A DNA stretch of 17,025 nucleotides from CBIHON01 sp966211965 (GCA_966211965.1 CBIHON010000070.1:1-17025); one strand, 5' to 3'; numbered from the stretch's first letter, positions 6,183 to 13,570 are shown. Numbers and translations are program-made. Notes: generated by a model from the sequence alone, not told the origin.

Positions 6183-7589
6183 ATGAATAGCTTCCTGGAC
6201 CAATGCCGCGACGTGGTGGGTGCCGATTACGCCCTTACCGCCGAGGCTGACATCGCCGCCTACCTGACCGACTGGCGCCGCCGTTTCACCGGAAAAGCAC
6301 TGGCCGTGATCAGGCCCGGATCAACCGAGGAAGTCGCCGGCATCGTCCGCCTGTGCAACAAGTTCACGGTCCCTATCGTGCCGCAGGGCGGCAACACCGG
6401 CCTGGTCCTGGGCAGCGTGCCCGACCAAAGCGGCAACGCCATCGTGTTGGCATTGACCCGCCTGAACCGCGTCCGCATGATCGACAGCGTCAACAATACG
6501 ATCACGGTGGAGGCGGGCTGCATACTAGAGCAAGTGCAACGCGCCGCTGCCGATGCTGGCCGTCTTTTCCCCTTGTCGCTGGCTGCGCAAGGCAGTTGCA
6601 CCATCGGCGGCAATTTATCGAGTAACGCCGGCGGCACGGCCGTACTACGCTACGGCAATATGCGCGAGCTGTGTCTCGGACTTGAAGTAGTCACGCCGCA
6701 GGGAGAAATCTGGAGCGGCTTGCGCGGGCTGCGCAAGGATAACACCGGCTATGATTTGCGCGACTTGTTCATCGGCGCGGAAGGCACGCTCGGGCTGATT
6801 ACCGCCGCAGTGCTGAAATTATTTCCCCAGCCGAAATCGCAACTGACCGCGCTGGCCGCGATGCAATCGCCTGACGATGCGCTGCGCCTGTTGACTTTGG
6901 CGCAGGCACAATGCGGACCGGCGCTGACCGGATTCGAATTGATGTCGGATTTTTGCCTTCGCCTGGTCGGCAAGCATTTCCCGCAGATGCATCTGCCCTT
7001 CCCGCAAGCTTATCCGCAATATGTGCTGCTCGAACTATCCGACAACGAATCCGAACAGCATGCCACCTCGATGCTGGAAAACCTGATTACCGCCGCGCTG
7101 GAACAGGAAGTGGTGCAGGATGCCGTGGTGGCCGCCTCGATCGCGCAATCGAAAGCCTTGTGGCAGTTGCGCGAACATATCCCGCTGGCACAGGCAGCCG
7201 AAGGCAAAAACATCAAGCACGATATCTCGGTGCCGATCTCATCGATTGGCGCCTTCATCCGCAGCACCGACATCCAGTTGCAGCACGACTTCCCCGGCTG
7301 CCGCATGGTCTGCTTCGGGCATCTGGGTGACGGCAACCTGCATTACAACGTGTCGGCGCCGGAACAAGTACCGGATGAGGTATTCATCATGCGGCAAGCG
7401 GAGGTCAATCGCGTGGTGCACGACAGCGTACATCAATACGGCGGCTCGATTTCCGCCGAACACGGGATTGGCGCATTGAAGCGCGATGAATTGCGCCGTT
7501 ATAAACCGGAGATTGAAATCCGCTTGATGCAGACCATCAAGCATGCGCTCGATCCATTGAATCTGATGAATCCCGGCAAAGTCATTTAA
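6183..7589 (+). CDS. FAD-linked D-2-hydroxyacid dehydrogenase (D-2-hydroxyglutarate dehydrogenase-like)
   Basis: A 468-residue enzyme of the vanillyl-alcohol-oxidase/GlcD group. The N-terminal FAD-binding domain holds PQGGNTGL (67-74), GSCTIGGNLSSNAGG (137-151) and FIGAEGTLGLIT (196-207). The C-terminal FAD-oxidase domain holds GHLGDGNLHYN (379-389), AEHGIGALKRDEL (425-437) and MNPGKVI at the end. His380, His387 and Glu426 match the metal-binding set of D-2-hydroxyglutarate and D-lactate dehydrogenases, and the LWQLREHIP then KHDISVP segment (328-351) resembles D-2-hydroxyglutarate dehydrogenase most. It probably oxidises D-2-hydroxyglutarate formed as a by-product of SerA; glycolate or D-lactate remain possible. 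It starts nine bases after the DUF2069 stop; another ATG is at 6178 out of frame. No clear Shine-Dalgarno. Confidence 0.9.
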   Translation: MNSFLDQCRDVVGADYALTAEADIAAYLTDWRRRFTGKALAVIRPGSTEEVAGIVRLCNKFTVPIVPQGGNTGLVLGSVPDQSGNAIVLALTRLNRVRMIDSVNNTITVEAGCILEQVQRAAADAGRLFPLSLAAQGSCTIGGNLSSNAGGTAVLRYGNMRELCLGLEVVTPQGEIWSGLRGLRKDNTGYDLRDLFIGAEGTLGLITAAVLKLFPQPKSQLTALAAMQSPDDALRLLTLAQAQCGPALTGFELMSDFCLRLVGKHFPQMHLPFPQAYPQYVLLELSDNESEQHATSMLENLITAALEQEVVQDAVVAASIAQSKALWQLREHIPLAQAAEGKNIKHDISVPISSIGAFIRSTDIQLQHDFPGCRMVCFGHLGDGNLHYNVSAPEQVPDEVFIMRQAEVNRVVHDSVHQYGGSISAEHGIGALKRDELRRYKPEIEIRLMQTIKHALDPLNLMNPGKVI

Positions 7590-7608
7590 ATTCTTTCCTA
7601 AAAAAATC

Positions 7609-8043
7609 ATGCTGCGATTCTTGCCGAACGTCGTTTTGAGCTTTTTGCTCGCTTCATTTTCAATACCCGGGCTGGCCATCTACAAATGCGAATCCGCCGG
7701 CACGACAACCTATAGCGAAGTCCCTTGCCCCGGCGGCAAACTTATGGATCTCGACGACAAGCCGAACGAGAGCGAAGCCGCAAAATCCAGCCAGCAGAGC
7801 GCGAAGGAAAAGCAACAACTGATCCGCTTGGAAAACGCGCGCCACAAACGCGAAGCCGTGGAAGAAAAGGCAAAACAGCGAGCGGCGCGTGCGGCGGCGG
7901 CCAAAGAAAGAAAATGCGCATCGCTGGCGCAAAGAAAAAATTGGCTGCAGGAAGATGCCGCAAAAGCCAGCGGCAAGTCGGCAGAAAAAGCCAAGCTGAA
8001 GGCGCGGCGCATGGCGGAAAAATATCAGCTGGAGTGCACTTGA
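7609..8043 (+). CDS. DUF4124 domain secreted protein
   Basis: A 144-residue protein with a signal peptide (about residues 1-23, ending PGLA), then a DUF4124 core: IYKCESAGTTTYSEVPCPGG (24-43), with the two Cys and the YKC/TTYS/PCPGG pattern. The rest is a long charged helix or coiled coil rich in Lys, Glu, Ala and Arg, with a third Cys near 103 and one at the end. DUF4124 proteins are periplasmic or envelope proteins of unknown function, common in Betaproteobacteria. It follows the dehydrogenase by 19 bases and is probably the last gene of that operon. Confidence 0.85.
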   Translation: MLRFLPNVVLSFLLASFSIPGLAIYKCESAGTTTYSEVPCPGGKLMDLDDKPNESEAAKSSQQSAKEKQQLIRLENARHKREAVEEKAKQRAARAAAAKERKCASLAQRKNWLQEDAAKASGKSAEKAKLKARRMAEKYQLECT

Positions 8044-8076
8044 GCCGTTTCGTGACTGATGTCGCTGCGCTCTCCA

Positions 8077-8179
8077 AGAGCCGCTAAATAAATGCCGCTG
8101 GCCAGACGCGCCGACGCAGACAGTACGAGCGTACGGCAAGGAGAAGCAACAACGCCAGCGGCATTTATTTAGCGGTTCT
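8077..8179. repeat. perfect 22-bp inverted repeat flanking a 51-bp core
   Basis: Positions 8081-8102 and 8154-8175 are exact inverse copies (22 of 22); three more pairs plus a G-T extend the arms outward. The 51-bp core (8103-8153) holds a small dyad GTACGAGCGTAC. The arms end a few bases before the ribosome binding site of the GDT1 gene. As RNA it would form a long stable hairpin; as DNA it resembles a small MITE-like or REP-like unit. No T tract follows. Confidence 0.8.
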
Positions 8180-8192
8180 AAGGGACTTTCAA

Positions 8193-8765
8193 GTGGAAGC
8201 ATTTTTCATATCGGCCGGCATTGTCGCGCTTGCGGAAATCGGCGATAAAACCCAGCTGCTGGCCTTCCTCCTGGCCGCGCGCTTCAAGCGCCCTCTTCCC
8301 ATCATCCTCGGCATCCTGCTTGCAACCTTGTTCAATCACGGCTTGGCCGGCGCACTCGGCACCTGGATCACCGCGACCATAGACAAGGACACTCTGCGCT
8401 GGGTACTCGGCATTTCCTTCATCGGTATGGCAATCTGGACGCTGATACCCGACGAAATCGAGGAAGAAGAAACCAAAGTCGCGCAGCGTCTGGGCGTGTT
8501 CGGCGCCACCCTGCTGACTTTTTTCCTGGCGGAGATGGGTGACAAGACGCAACTCGCCACTATCGCGCTGGCAGCCAACTACAATGCGCCGTTCCTGGTG
8601 ATTGCCGGGACGACGTTAGGCATGATGATCGCCGATGTACCGGCGGTATTCGTCGGCGGCAAGTTTGCCGACAAAATTCCTTTGAGACTCGTGCATGGAA
8701 TTGCAGCGGCGATCTTTGCCGTCATGGGTATGCTGATCTTGCTGCGGGTTGATAATTTATGGTGA
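8193..8765 (+). CDS. TMEM165/GDT1 (UPF0016) family cation transporter
   Basis: A 190-residue membrane protein with six predicted helices in two inverted halves, each with the family motif E-x-G-D-K-T/S-Q: AEIGDKTQLLAF (14-25) and AEMGDKTQLATI (113-124). The halves are joined by an acidic cytosolic loop (IPDEIEEEETK). Family members export Mn2+ or exchange Ca2+/Mn2+ for protons, so this is probably a manganese exporter; the ion is inferred from the family. It starts with GTG at 8193, with AAGGG at 8180-8184 eight bases ahead. The upstream inverted repeat may affect its expression. I looked for a yybP-ykoY manganese riboswitch and found no convincing core. Confidence 0.9.
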   Translation: MEAFFISAGIVALAEIGDKTQLLAFLLAARFKRPLPIILGILLATLFNHGLAGALGTWITATIDKDTLRWVLGISFIGMAIWTLIPDEIEEEETKVAQRLGVFGATLLTFFLAEMGDKTQLATIALAANYNAPFLVIAGTTLGMMIADVPAVFVGGKFADKIPLRLVHGIAAAIFAVMGMLILLRVDNLW

Positions 8766-8768
8766 ACC

Positions 8769-8819
8769 GGCTTCATTGCGCACCATTTTGGAAACCGTCG
8801 CGTGCGCCATCATGAAGCC
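8769..8819. terminator. two-part stem-loop between convergent genes
   Basis: GGCTTCAT (8769-8776) pairs with ATGAAGCC (8812-8819) and, inside it, GCGCAC (8778-8783) pairs with GTGCGC (8802-8807). It lies between the convergent ends of the GDT1 gene (8765) and the small minus-strand ORF (8849), the place for a bidirectional terminator. There is no T tract on either side. Confidence 0.45.
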
Positions 8820-8848
8820 TTGTGCACGACTTCAGCCATGCTTTTCTC

Positions 8849-9049
8849 TTACGCTCCAAGGATGGGAAGTTGCTGGCCATTCCGTTCAACTACCATTCCG
8901 GCTGGCGTCTTGATGATCCTTACCCGCCCTTCCTCGGTCGATTCTGCATAGACTTCCTTGAACATGGACAGGGCGCTGACCAGATGCAGCACGCCGAAGA
9001 GAATCCGGTAGCCGCCCTCTTCCCGCGCAATCAAAATATTCGGAGTCAT
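8849..9049 (-). CDS. small hypothetical protein (66 aa)
   Basis: A 66-residue ORF from the ATG at 9049, preceded by AAGGTGAAGAC, a fair ribosome binding site seven to eight bases upstream. The sequence has a mixed start (TPNILIAREEGGY), a hydrophobic middle (ILFGVLHLVSALSMF) and a C-terminal part with a hairpin-like pattern (GRVRIIKTPAGMVVERNGQQ). The frame is open upstream to 9265, but the start at 9049 fits the ribosome binding site. No family was recognised. It overlaps the end of another small ORF by ATGA at 9046-9049. Probably real, as a conserved small protein of unknown function. Confidence 0.5.
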   Translation of the reverse strand: MTPNILIAREEGGYRILFGVLHLVSALSMFKEVYAESTEEGRVRIIKTPAGMVVERNGQQLPILGA

Positions 9050-9243
9050 GTCTTCACCTTCGTCAAACAGTAAAGCAGCGGACGCGTTCCATGCATCCAC
9101 ACGGCAATGCCGCTCAAGGCCGACTGGCATTGATGGGATTCCTGGTGCAAGAAATGTGCCACGGACGAGGCAAGGCTTTTTACCGTGACGATAGGAGGAG
9201 CATTGTGTAGCAGGGATGGAGCGGCTTCTTGAGTAAGCCGCAT
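9046..9243 (-). CDS. possible small ORF upstream of the 66-aa gene
   Basis: A 65-residue ORF whose stop overlaps the next start in an ATGA. It contains several His and Cys residues (HFLHQESHQCQ) but no motif I recognise and no ribosome binding site before its ATG. The four-base overlap is the main argument that it is translated; it may simply be the leader region of the 66-aa gene. Confidence 0.25.
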   Translation of the reverse strand: MRLTQEAAPSLLHNAPPIVTVKSLASSVAHFLHQESHQCQSALSGIAVWMHGTRPLLYCLTKVKT

Positions 9244-9299
9244 GATCAGGCGTTCGGTTGACCAACCAGTAAGCTGTTCTCCTCTGCTTTTACCCTATC

Positions 9300-9509
9300 C
9301 TAGGGTCTGTTATGAACTCAAGCAGGGGTCGCGTTCGAGCGAGAAGGGAGGCAGCGCAAGGCGCGCTGCGCCGCTCGGGGCCAGCCCCGTGCAAGCGGAC
9401 TCGGCGTCCCCCCACAACGCAGCGATGCGCCCTTCTCGCTCGAACCCTTCGGGCAACGGCGGGTTCCCGGGGCTGCGCGCTCCCCGCTTGAGTTCATAAC
9501 AGGCTCTAG
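9300..9509. mobile_element. MITE-like non-autonomous element, about 202 bp
   Basis: Positions 9304-9323 and 9486-9505 are terminal inverted repeats (18 of 20 match; left end GGTCTGTTATGAACTCAAGC, right end AGCC then the same). Both ends are flanked by CTAG (9300-9303, 9506-9509), a likely target duplication of the YTAR type used by IS5-like elements; joining the flanks gives the palindrome ATCCTAGGAT. Inside is a second perfect 16-bp inverted repeat (9333-9348 with 9430-9445) and a GC-rich core with shorter dyads (GGGGCCAGCCCC near 9377). There is no transposase and no convincing gene, though ORFs cross it on both strands. Confidence 0.75.
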
Positions 9510-9579
9510 GATTTACCCGGCATTTACAAAAACAAGCGCGAAAAGTCTTTGGACAGGTAAAGGATGCTGGAGGTATTGG

Positions 9580-9612
9580 GCACCCCTCTCCCGCTTGGCG
9601 GGAGAGGGGTGC
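9580..9612. repeat. 15-bp perfect palindromic hairpin
   Basis: GCACCCCTCTCCCGC (9580-9594) pairs with its exact inverse at 9598-9612 around a three-base loop. It lies 57 bases beyond the cysK stop, so it may end the cysK transcript, but there is no T tract on the minus-strand 3' side. Such CCCTCTCCCGC palindromes are, as I recall, scattered between genes in many proteobacterial genomes, so it is likely a dispersed repeat. Confidence 0.7.
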
Positions 9613-9668
9613 TTGGTTCACAACAATTACGCAGTTAAAAAACTTTTGGAGACCTGCTTAGTATTCCC

Positions 9669-10601
9669 TCAATCCGCAAGATTGGCGAACAGCGCCGTGC
9701 TGAGATAGCGCTCGCCAAAGGATGGAATAACCACGACGATCAGCTTGCCGGCATTCTCCGGCCGGCGTGCCACCTGCATCGCGGCCCATAGTGCGGCGCC
9801 GGACGAGATGCCAACCAATAGCCCCTCTTCGCGCGCGGCGCGCCTGGCGATATCAAACGCGTCGTCATTCTTGACGCGAACAATCTCATCGTAGATCTGC
9901 GTGTTGAGAATCTCGGGAATGAAGCCGGCGCCGATGCCTTGGATCGGATGCGGACCTTTCTTTCCTTCAGACAAGATGGGCGAAGCGTCCGGCTCGACCG
10001 CCACGCACTGGAAGGAAGGTTTGCGCGCCTTGAGCACTTCGCCCACGCCGGTGATGGTGCCGCCGGTGCCGATGCCGGCCACCAGGATGTCGGCCTTGCC
10101 GTCGGTGTCCCGCCAGATTTCCTCGGCGGTGGTACGGCGGTGCACGGCCGGGTTGGCAGCATTCTTGAATTGCTGCAGCATCAGGTAACGCGGGTCAGAG
10201 GCGACCAGTTCCTCGGCCTTCCGGATAGCGCCGGTCATGCCGTCCGGACCTGGGGTCAGAACCAGTTCGGCGCCGTAGGCGCGCAACAGCATGCGGCGTT
10301 CCTTGCTCATGGTTTCCGGCATGGTCAACACGCAGCGGTAGCCGCGCGCCGCACATACCATGGCCAACGCGATGCCGGTGTTGCCGCTGGTCGGCTCGAC
10401 GATGATGGTATCGGGTTTGATCAGCCCGGCCTCTTCGGCCGCCTCGATCATCGATGCGCCGATGCGGTCCTTGACGCTATGCGCCGGATTGAAAAATTCC
10501 AGCTTGGCGACCACCTCGGCGGCCGCGCCTTCGGTCAGCCGGCGGAGGCGGACCAGGGGGGTATTGCCGATCAGCTCGGTTACGTCGTTTGCGATTTTCA
10601 T
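9669..10601 (-). CDS. cysK: cysteine synthase A (O-acetylserine sulfhydrylase)
   Basis: A 310-residue PLP enzyme of fold type II, making L-cysteine from O-acetylserine and sulfide in the cytosol. The PLP lysine is Lys44 in NPAHSVKDRIG; the substrate loop PTSGNTG is at 70-76, the phosphate loop GTGGT at 178-182, ISSGAA at 265-270, and the C-terminal PSFGERYLST at 293-302. Length and order match CysK throughout, and the end lacks the regulatory domain of cystathionine beta-synthase. The ATG at 10601 is preceded by AGAAAGG seven bases upstream. It stands alone on the minus strand; the hairpin at 9580-9612 lies beyond its stop. Confidence 0.96.
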   Translation of the reverse strand: MKIANDVTELIGNTPLVRLRRLTEGAAAEVVAKLEFFNPAHSVKDRIGASMIEAAEEAGLIKPDTIIVEPTSGNTGIALAMVCAARGYRCVLTMPETMSKERRMLLRAYGAELVLTPGPDGMTGAIRKAEELVASDPRYLMLQQFKNAANPAVHRRTTAEEIWRDTDGKADILVAGIGTGGTITGVGEVLKARKPSFQCVAVEPDASPILSEGKKGPHPIQGIGAGFIPEILNTQIYDEIVRVKNDDAFDIARRAAREEGLLVGISSGAALWAAMQVARRPENAGKLIVVVIPSFGERYLSTALFANLAD

Positions 10602-10766
10602 GGATTGCCTTTCTGGCCCTGAAGGGGCATTAAATGTCGATAAGAGCCGCGCAAGAGTATTTGACCACCATGATGCGAGGCGACGGCGTCAGTCGGTTCT
10701 ATTGTAGCGAAGCGCCGCGCCGCCGCGCAAATTCGACAAAATATCGCAGGCTGCCCGGATTACTCA

Positions 10767-11054
10767 TTGCATCAAGATTCACGATTTTTTCCAGCGGCAT
10801 GCCGAGCAATAATTTTTTTGATCGGCAACTTCATTTTCTTACCGCCCAAGGTGCGCGGAAGCATATGCGATGCGTTCACCATCAAGAGCGCCGAAGACGC
10901 GGCCAACCGCAATTTCTATTGCACGATGCCGGGCGCGCCGCCTTCCTGGCTATCCTCGGGCATCGGCTTCATGCAACTGTACAAGGCGAAATTCGGCGGC
11001 CCCGGATCATATTCGCCGGTTTTATGTTTCGAAATTTATGCGTCTCAGCCCTAG
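10767..11054 (+). other. unassigned open frame in a 650-bp gap
   Basis: The interval from 10602 to 11250 holds no gene I can assign. It contains the cysK ribosome binding site at its left end and a 95-codon open frame at 10767-11054. The frame's second half looks protein-like (SAEDAANRNFYCTMPGAPPS, IGFMQLYKAKFGGPG), while the first half is AT-rich and irregular. This may be the 3' part of a decayed gene; I recognise no family. Beyond it are GGGCGG/CCGCCC (11085-11101) and the palindrome at 11116-11133. Confidence 0.25.
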
Positions 11055-11115
11055 GGTGAAGCGGGGAATTCCGGTCCTAGCATAGGGCGGTATTGCCGCC
11101 CGCCCGCTGAACAGT

Positions 11116-11133
11116 ACAGGCTTGCAAGCCTGT
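11116..11133. repeat. 18-bp perfect palindrome
   Basis: ACAGGCTTGCAAGCCTGT is perfectly self-complementary. It lies 118 bases before the GNAT-like gene and 15 bases after a small hairpin (GGGCGG-TATTG-CCGCCC, 11085-11101). It could be an operator for a dimeric regulator or a dispersed intergenic palindrome. Confidence 0.6.
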
Positions 11134-11250
11134 GCGCCTCCTGCAAGGGCATTGAGCGACGCAGGGCCGAGATTGGTTGCTTTTGGCAATCTTAATTTTT
11201 AGAGGCTCCCTATTGTCCTCGGTCGCCTATGTTCTCTCACGCCACTGAAA

Positions 11251-11787
11251 ATGATTTTCCCCCTGCTGCGCGAACTGATTCGCGACGGTGCGCTGGCCGG
11301 CAGTTTCGATGCCGCTCTGGCGCAGGACGCGCCGGAAACAGCATTGTTCTTCAATAACCTGCAACGCGTGATTGCCAATCATATCTGGCGCCGTCCCGGA
11401 CAAAACGGCTCGCACACCGATGTGGCTGCGCATATCCTGATGTACCACTCGCTCTACAGCGAAGAAGCGGCCGGCTTCGTCGCGGTGCGCCGCATCGGCA
11501 AACTCGGCTATGAACTATGGATGACCGCGCTATCGCCATCGCTGCGCAAGCTTGGCATCGGGCAAAAAATGCTGAAAGAATTTCTCTCGACATCTCTTGG
11601 CCTCGAAACCACGATCGCGCAATGCGACCGCAACGCGAGCGGCGCCAGCCCATGTGCCGCCGGTTTGCAAAGGCTGGGATTCATGGTGGTTCGCGTCGGC
11701 AAATACTCGACCTGGCTGGCCAGTCCGACACTATCGGCAGAAGTAATCAAATGGATCCAGACCGCGCCGTTCAGTTCGCATTATTGA
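11251..11787 (+). CDS. GNAT-like acetyltransferase domain protein
   Basis: A 178-residue protein. Residues about 58-160 follow the GNAT order: a strand with AAGFVAVRRIG, a strand YELWMTALSP, the acetyl-CoA pyrophosphate loop LRKLGIGQKMLKEFL (98-112), then GLQRLGFMVVRVGKY (138-152). The loop fits the R/Q-x2-G-x-G/A pattern only partly (RKLGIG). The first about 55 residues are helical and not part of the fold. The substrate cannot be told. The ATG at 11251 has no good ribosome binding site; the frame is open upstream but without ATG or GTG for at least 40 bases. It converges with the 4-TM protein gene, 59 bases beyond. Confidence 0.65.
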   Translation: MIFPLLRELIRDGALAGSFDAALAQDAPETALFFNNLQRVIANHIWRRPGQNGSHTDVAAHILMYHSLYSEEAAGFVAVRRIGKLGYELWMTALSPSLRKLGIGQKMLKEFLSTSLGLETTIAQCDRNASGASPCAAGLQRLGFMVVRVGKYSTWLASPTLSAEVIKWIQTAPFSSHY

Positions 11788-11846
11788 GCGACGGCAAAAG
11801 CTGCAGCGGGCTGCGTGCCGCTTTTTGAGACAAAGGCCTTGCGTGC

Positions 11847-12236
11847 CTACACCGCAGGCACGTTGCGGTCCCCCATCATGTACAAGACCAGCGCAATTCC
11901 AAGACTCGCCACGGCGATCGCGTCGGCCAGTACCACCCGGCCGATCGCCGCGTTATAGCCGCCCACCGACCACGCCAGCAACAGAAACGAACCCGCGCTC
12001 ACAATGCCCGCGGCAAACGCAAGCGGCTGCAGCGCGGGACTGAATACCGCAAACAGCAGGAACAGGCCGAGCAAGCCGAACAGCACCGCGCGGTGGCGCA
12101 TCATGATCAGCAGGTTGGGTTCCTGAAACGGCAGGCCGTACAGCGCCGCCAAGCGATCGGCACCGAGCACCCCGGCCAGCGGCATCAGATGAATAATTGC
12201 GGCCACGGCCAGCAGAGCGGAGATTGCCTTGTTCAT
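11847..12236 (-). CDS. small integral membrane protein (4 TM)
   Basis: A 129-residue protein with four hydrophobic segments, about residues 4-24, 48-66, 70-90 and 100-122, and a conserved-looking loop YGLPFQEPNLLIMMRHRAVL between the first two. The size and layout resemble DoxX/DUF4345-like small membrane proteins, but I cannot name the family firmly. It starts 12 bases after the stop of the MAPEG gene and is probably the last gene of a three-gene minus-strand operon. Its promoter is therefore probably the one before the MBL-fold gene. Confidence 0.75.
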   Translation of the reverse strand: MNKAISALLAVAAIIHLMPLAGVLGADRLAALYGLPFQEPNLLIMMRHRAVLFGLLGLFLLFAVFSPALQPLAFAAGIVSAGSFLLLAWSVGGYNAAIGRVVLADAIAVASLGIALVLYMMGDRNVPAV

Positions 12237-12248
12237 GATGCTTCCCTT

Positions 12249-12680
12249 TCAAATCAACATCAACATCACGATCCGCGCAGCGATCACCCAGCACACCGCC
12301 ATCCCCGACAGATACAGCAACGCGCGCCAAGGCTGCAAACCTCTCAAATAAACCGCCGTATGCGCGTAGCGCAGCACCACATATGTCGCAAACAACGTAC
12401 GTGCCGATTCCAGCGATGCGCCCAGCAACACATAAGTCAAGGCCAGCGCCAGAAACAGCGGCAGATTTTCCACGTCATTGCGCCAGACATTGGCGCAGCG
12501 CTGCACAAAAGGCGCTTCCGCGGCAACCGCCCGCTTGCGCATCAAAGCCGCGTCTTCCGGAATCAGGAATGTTCCGGCCATGACTCGACTGACAACCTGG
12601 ATCACGCTGGTCAGCGTGGTCTTGAAGAACAGTGCAACCAATGCCAGGGCAAAGGCCGGCAAAGCAGGATAAGCATGCAT
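12249..12680 (-). CDS. MAPEG family membrane protein (microsomal glutathione S-transferase-like)
   Basis: A 143-residue protein with four membrane helices. Residues 59-76 (VQRCANVWRNDVENLPLF) match the MAPEG/MGST1 glutathione-site signature, with Asn68-Asp69 and Glu71-Asn72 in place; VVLRYAHTAVYLRGLQPWR (101-119) matches the later R-x2-H/Y-x-Y-x7-P-x-R stretch. Such proteins conjugate or reduce lipophilic electrophiles and peroxides with glutathione in the membrane; activity here is inferred. It begins ten bases after the stop of the MBL-fold gene, with AGGAGATCC just before its ATG as ribosome binding site. Confidence 0.88.
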   Translation of the reverse strand: MHAYPALPAFALALVALFFKTTLTSVIQVVSRVMAGTFLIPEDAALMRKRAVAAEAPFVQRCANVWRNDVENLPLFLALALTYVLLGASLESARTLFATYVVLRYAHTAVYLRGLQPWRALLYLSGMAVCWVIAARIVMLMLI

Positions 12681-12690
12681 CAGGATCTCC

Positions 12691-13518
12691 TCAAATGTCG
12701 AATGCAGTCGCTACGCCGCGATCCAGCCAGCGCAACTTTTCCGGGCGGCCGGCACGCTTGAAGGCCGCTTGCACGTCGGCCGGCGTCTCGCTGAAATGCT
12801 TCCAACCGTCGTAGTGTATCGGCACGATCGCGCGCGGCTGCAGCCAGTCATCCACCTTCAGCGCAGCTTGCGCACTCAGGCTGACCTTGATCGGCCCAAG
12901 CGCCTTGAAGCGCGCCGCGCCCAAATGGAACAGCCCCAGTCCGAGGCGCGGAAAGCGCTTTCCGATCTCGCGCACGCCGCCGAAAGCCACCGTGTCGCCG
13001 CTGATGTAGAGCGCACCGTGCTCCTGCCCTGCCCATTCCAGGACGAAGCCGATCACCTTGCCGAATACCCTGATCTGCTCGGGGAACAGCCAGCCCGGCG
13101 CGTGCCGGGCCGGCACCGCGGTGATGCGCAATTGTTCGCCGCCAGCCGCGTGCAGGACATGGCTGTCCCAGTTTTCCAGCCCGACGAATTCAGTCGCGCT
13201 ATCGCCGGGCCGGTAGTGTCGCAAGCGCTTGGCCGACGGTACGGTCGTCAGCGTCTTTGGCGTGGAGTAGAGCAAGGCGCGCCCGGCATCGTCGAGGTTG
13301 TCGCGGTGCTGGGCATGGCTGAGCAGCACCGCATCAACCGGGCCGATCTGCTGCGCCAGCTTCTCCGGATCGTGCAAGCCGAGGGTTTTCTCCAGCGTAT
13401 AGGAAGGAAATTTATATACCCGTCCCGGCGCATCCAGCACCGGATCGGTCAGCAATCGAAACGGCCCGATGTCGAGCCGGACCATCGCCGTGTCGTAATG
13501 GGTAATTTTCAGCTTCAT
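12691..13518 (-). CDS. metallo-beta-lactamase-fold hydrolase (UlaG-like, COG2220)
   Basis: A 275-residue MBL-fold protein. The metal site reads SHAQHRDNLDDAGR (67-80), i.e. an H-x2-H-x-D-N form instead of the usual H-x-H-x-D-H; I recall this variant in a UlaG-like subgroup, so it need not be a defect. Other ligands are likely His139 (PARHAPG), Asp175 (YISGDTVAFG) and His235 (VPIHYDGW). The substrate is unknown. The frame is open to 13578, but the ATG at 13518 begins the beta-strand KLKITHYDTAMVRL typical of the fold. It is the first gene of a tight minus-strand operon and diverges from an AraC-type regulator, 100 bases away. Confidence 0.85.
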   Translation of the reverse strand: MKLKITHYDTAMVRLDIGPFRLLTDPVLDAPGRVYKFPSYTLEKTLGLHDPEKLAQQIGPVDAVLLSHAQHRDNLDDAGRALLYSTPKTLTTVPSAKRLRHYRPGDSATEFVGLENWDSHVLHAAGGEQLRITAVPARHAPGWLFPEQIRVFGKVIGFVLEWAGQEHGALYISGDTVAFGGVREIGKRFPRLGLGLFHLGAARFKALGPIKVSLSAQAALKVDDWLQPRAIVPIHYDGWKHFSETPADVQAAFKRAGRPEKLRWLDRGVATAFDI

Positions 13519-13540
13519 GATAAGACTGCCCGCTTGGTGA

Positions 13541-13570
13541 TTGACAGGCTTGATTATGCAAGGGCATACT
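13541..13570 (+). promoter_or_regulatory. sigma-70 promoter for the GlxA-type regulator
   Basis: TTGACA (13541-13546), 18 bases, then CATACT (13565-13570), about 49 bases before the regulator ATG. The -35 is perfect and the -10 matches four of six. It lies in the divergent gap, and GCATACTT recurs as ACATACTT at 13594-13601, which could be part of an operator for the regulator itself. Confidence 0.55.

Noticed and set aside
8077..8192. A yybP-ykoY manganese riboswitch before the GDT1-family gene.
   Set aside because: Such riboswitches precede many Mn exporters, but I could not find the conserved core; the region is dominated by a perfect inverted repeat instead.
9310..9621. A 103-codon minus-strand frame over the MITE-like element.
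   Set aside because: It lies almost wholly in the inverted-repeat element and has repeat-derived composition; not a gene.
9939..10622. A 227-codon plus-strand frame.
   Set aside because: Antisense to cysK, which is unambiguous.
12093..12761. A 222-codon plus-strand frame.
   Set aside because: It is antisense to the MAPEG and 4-TM genes, with Gln/His/Arg-rich shadow composition.
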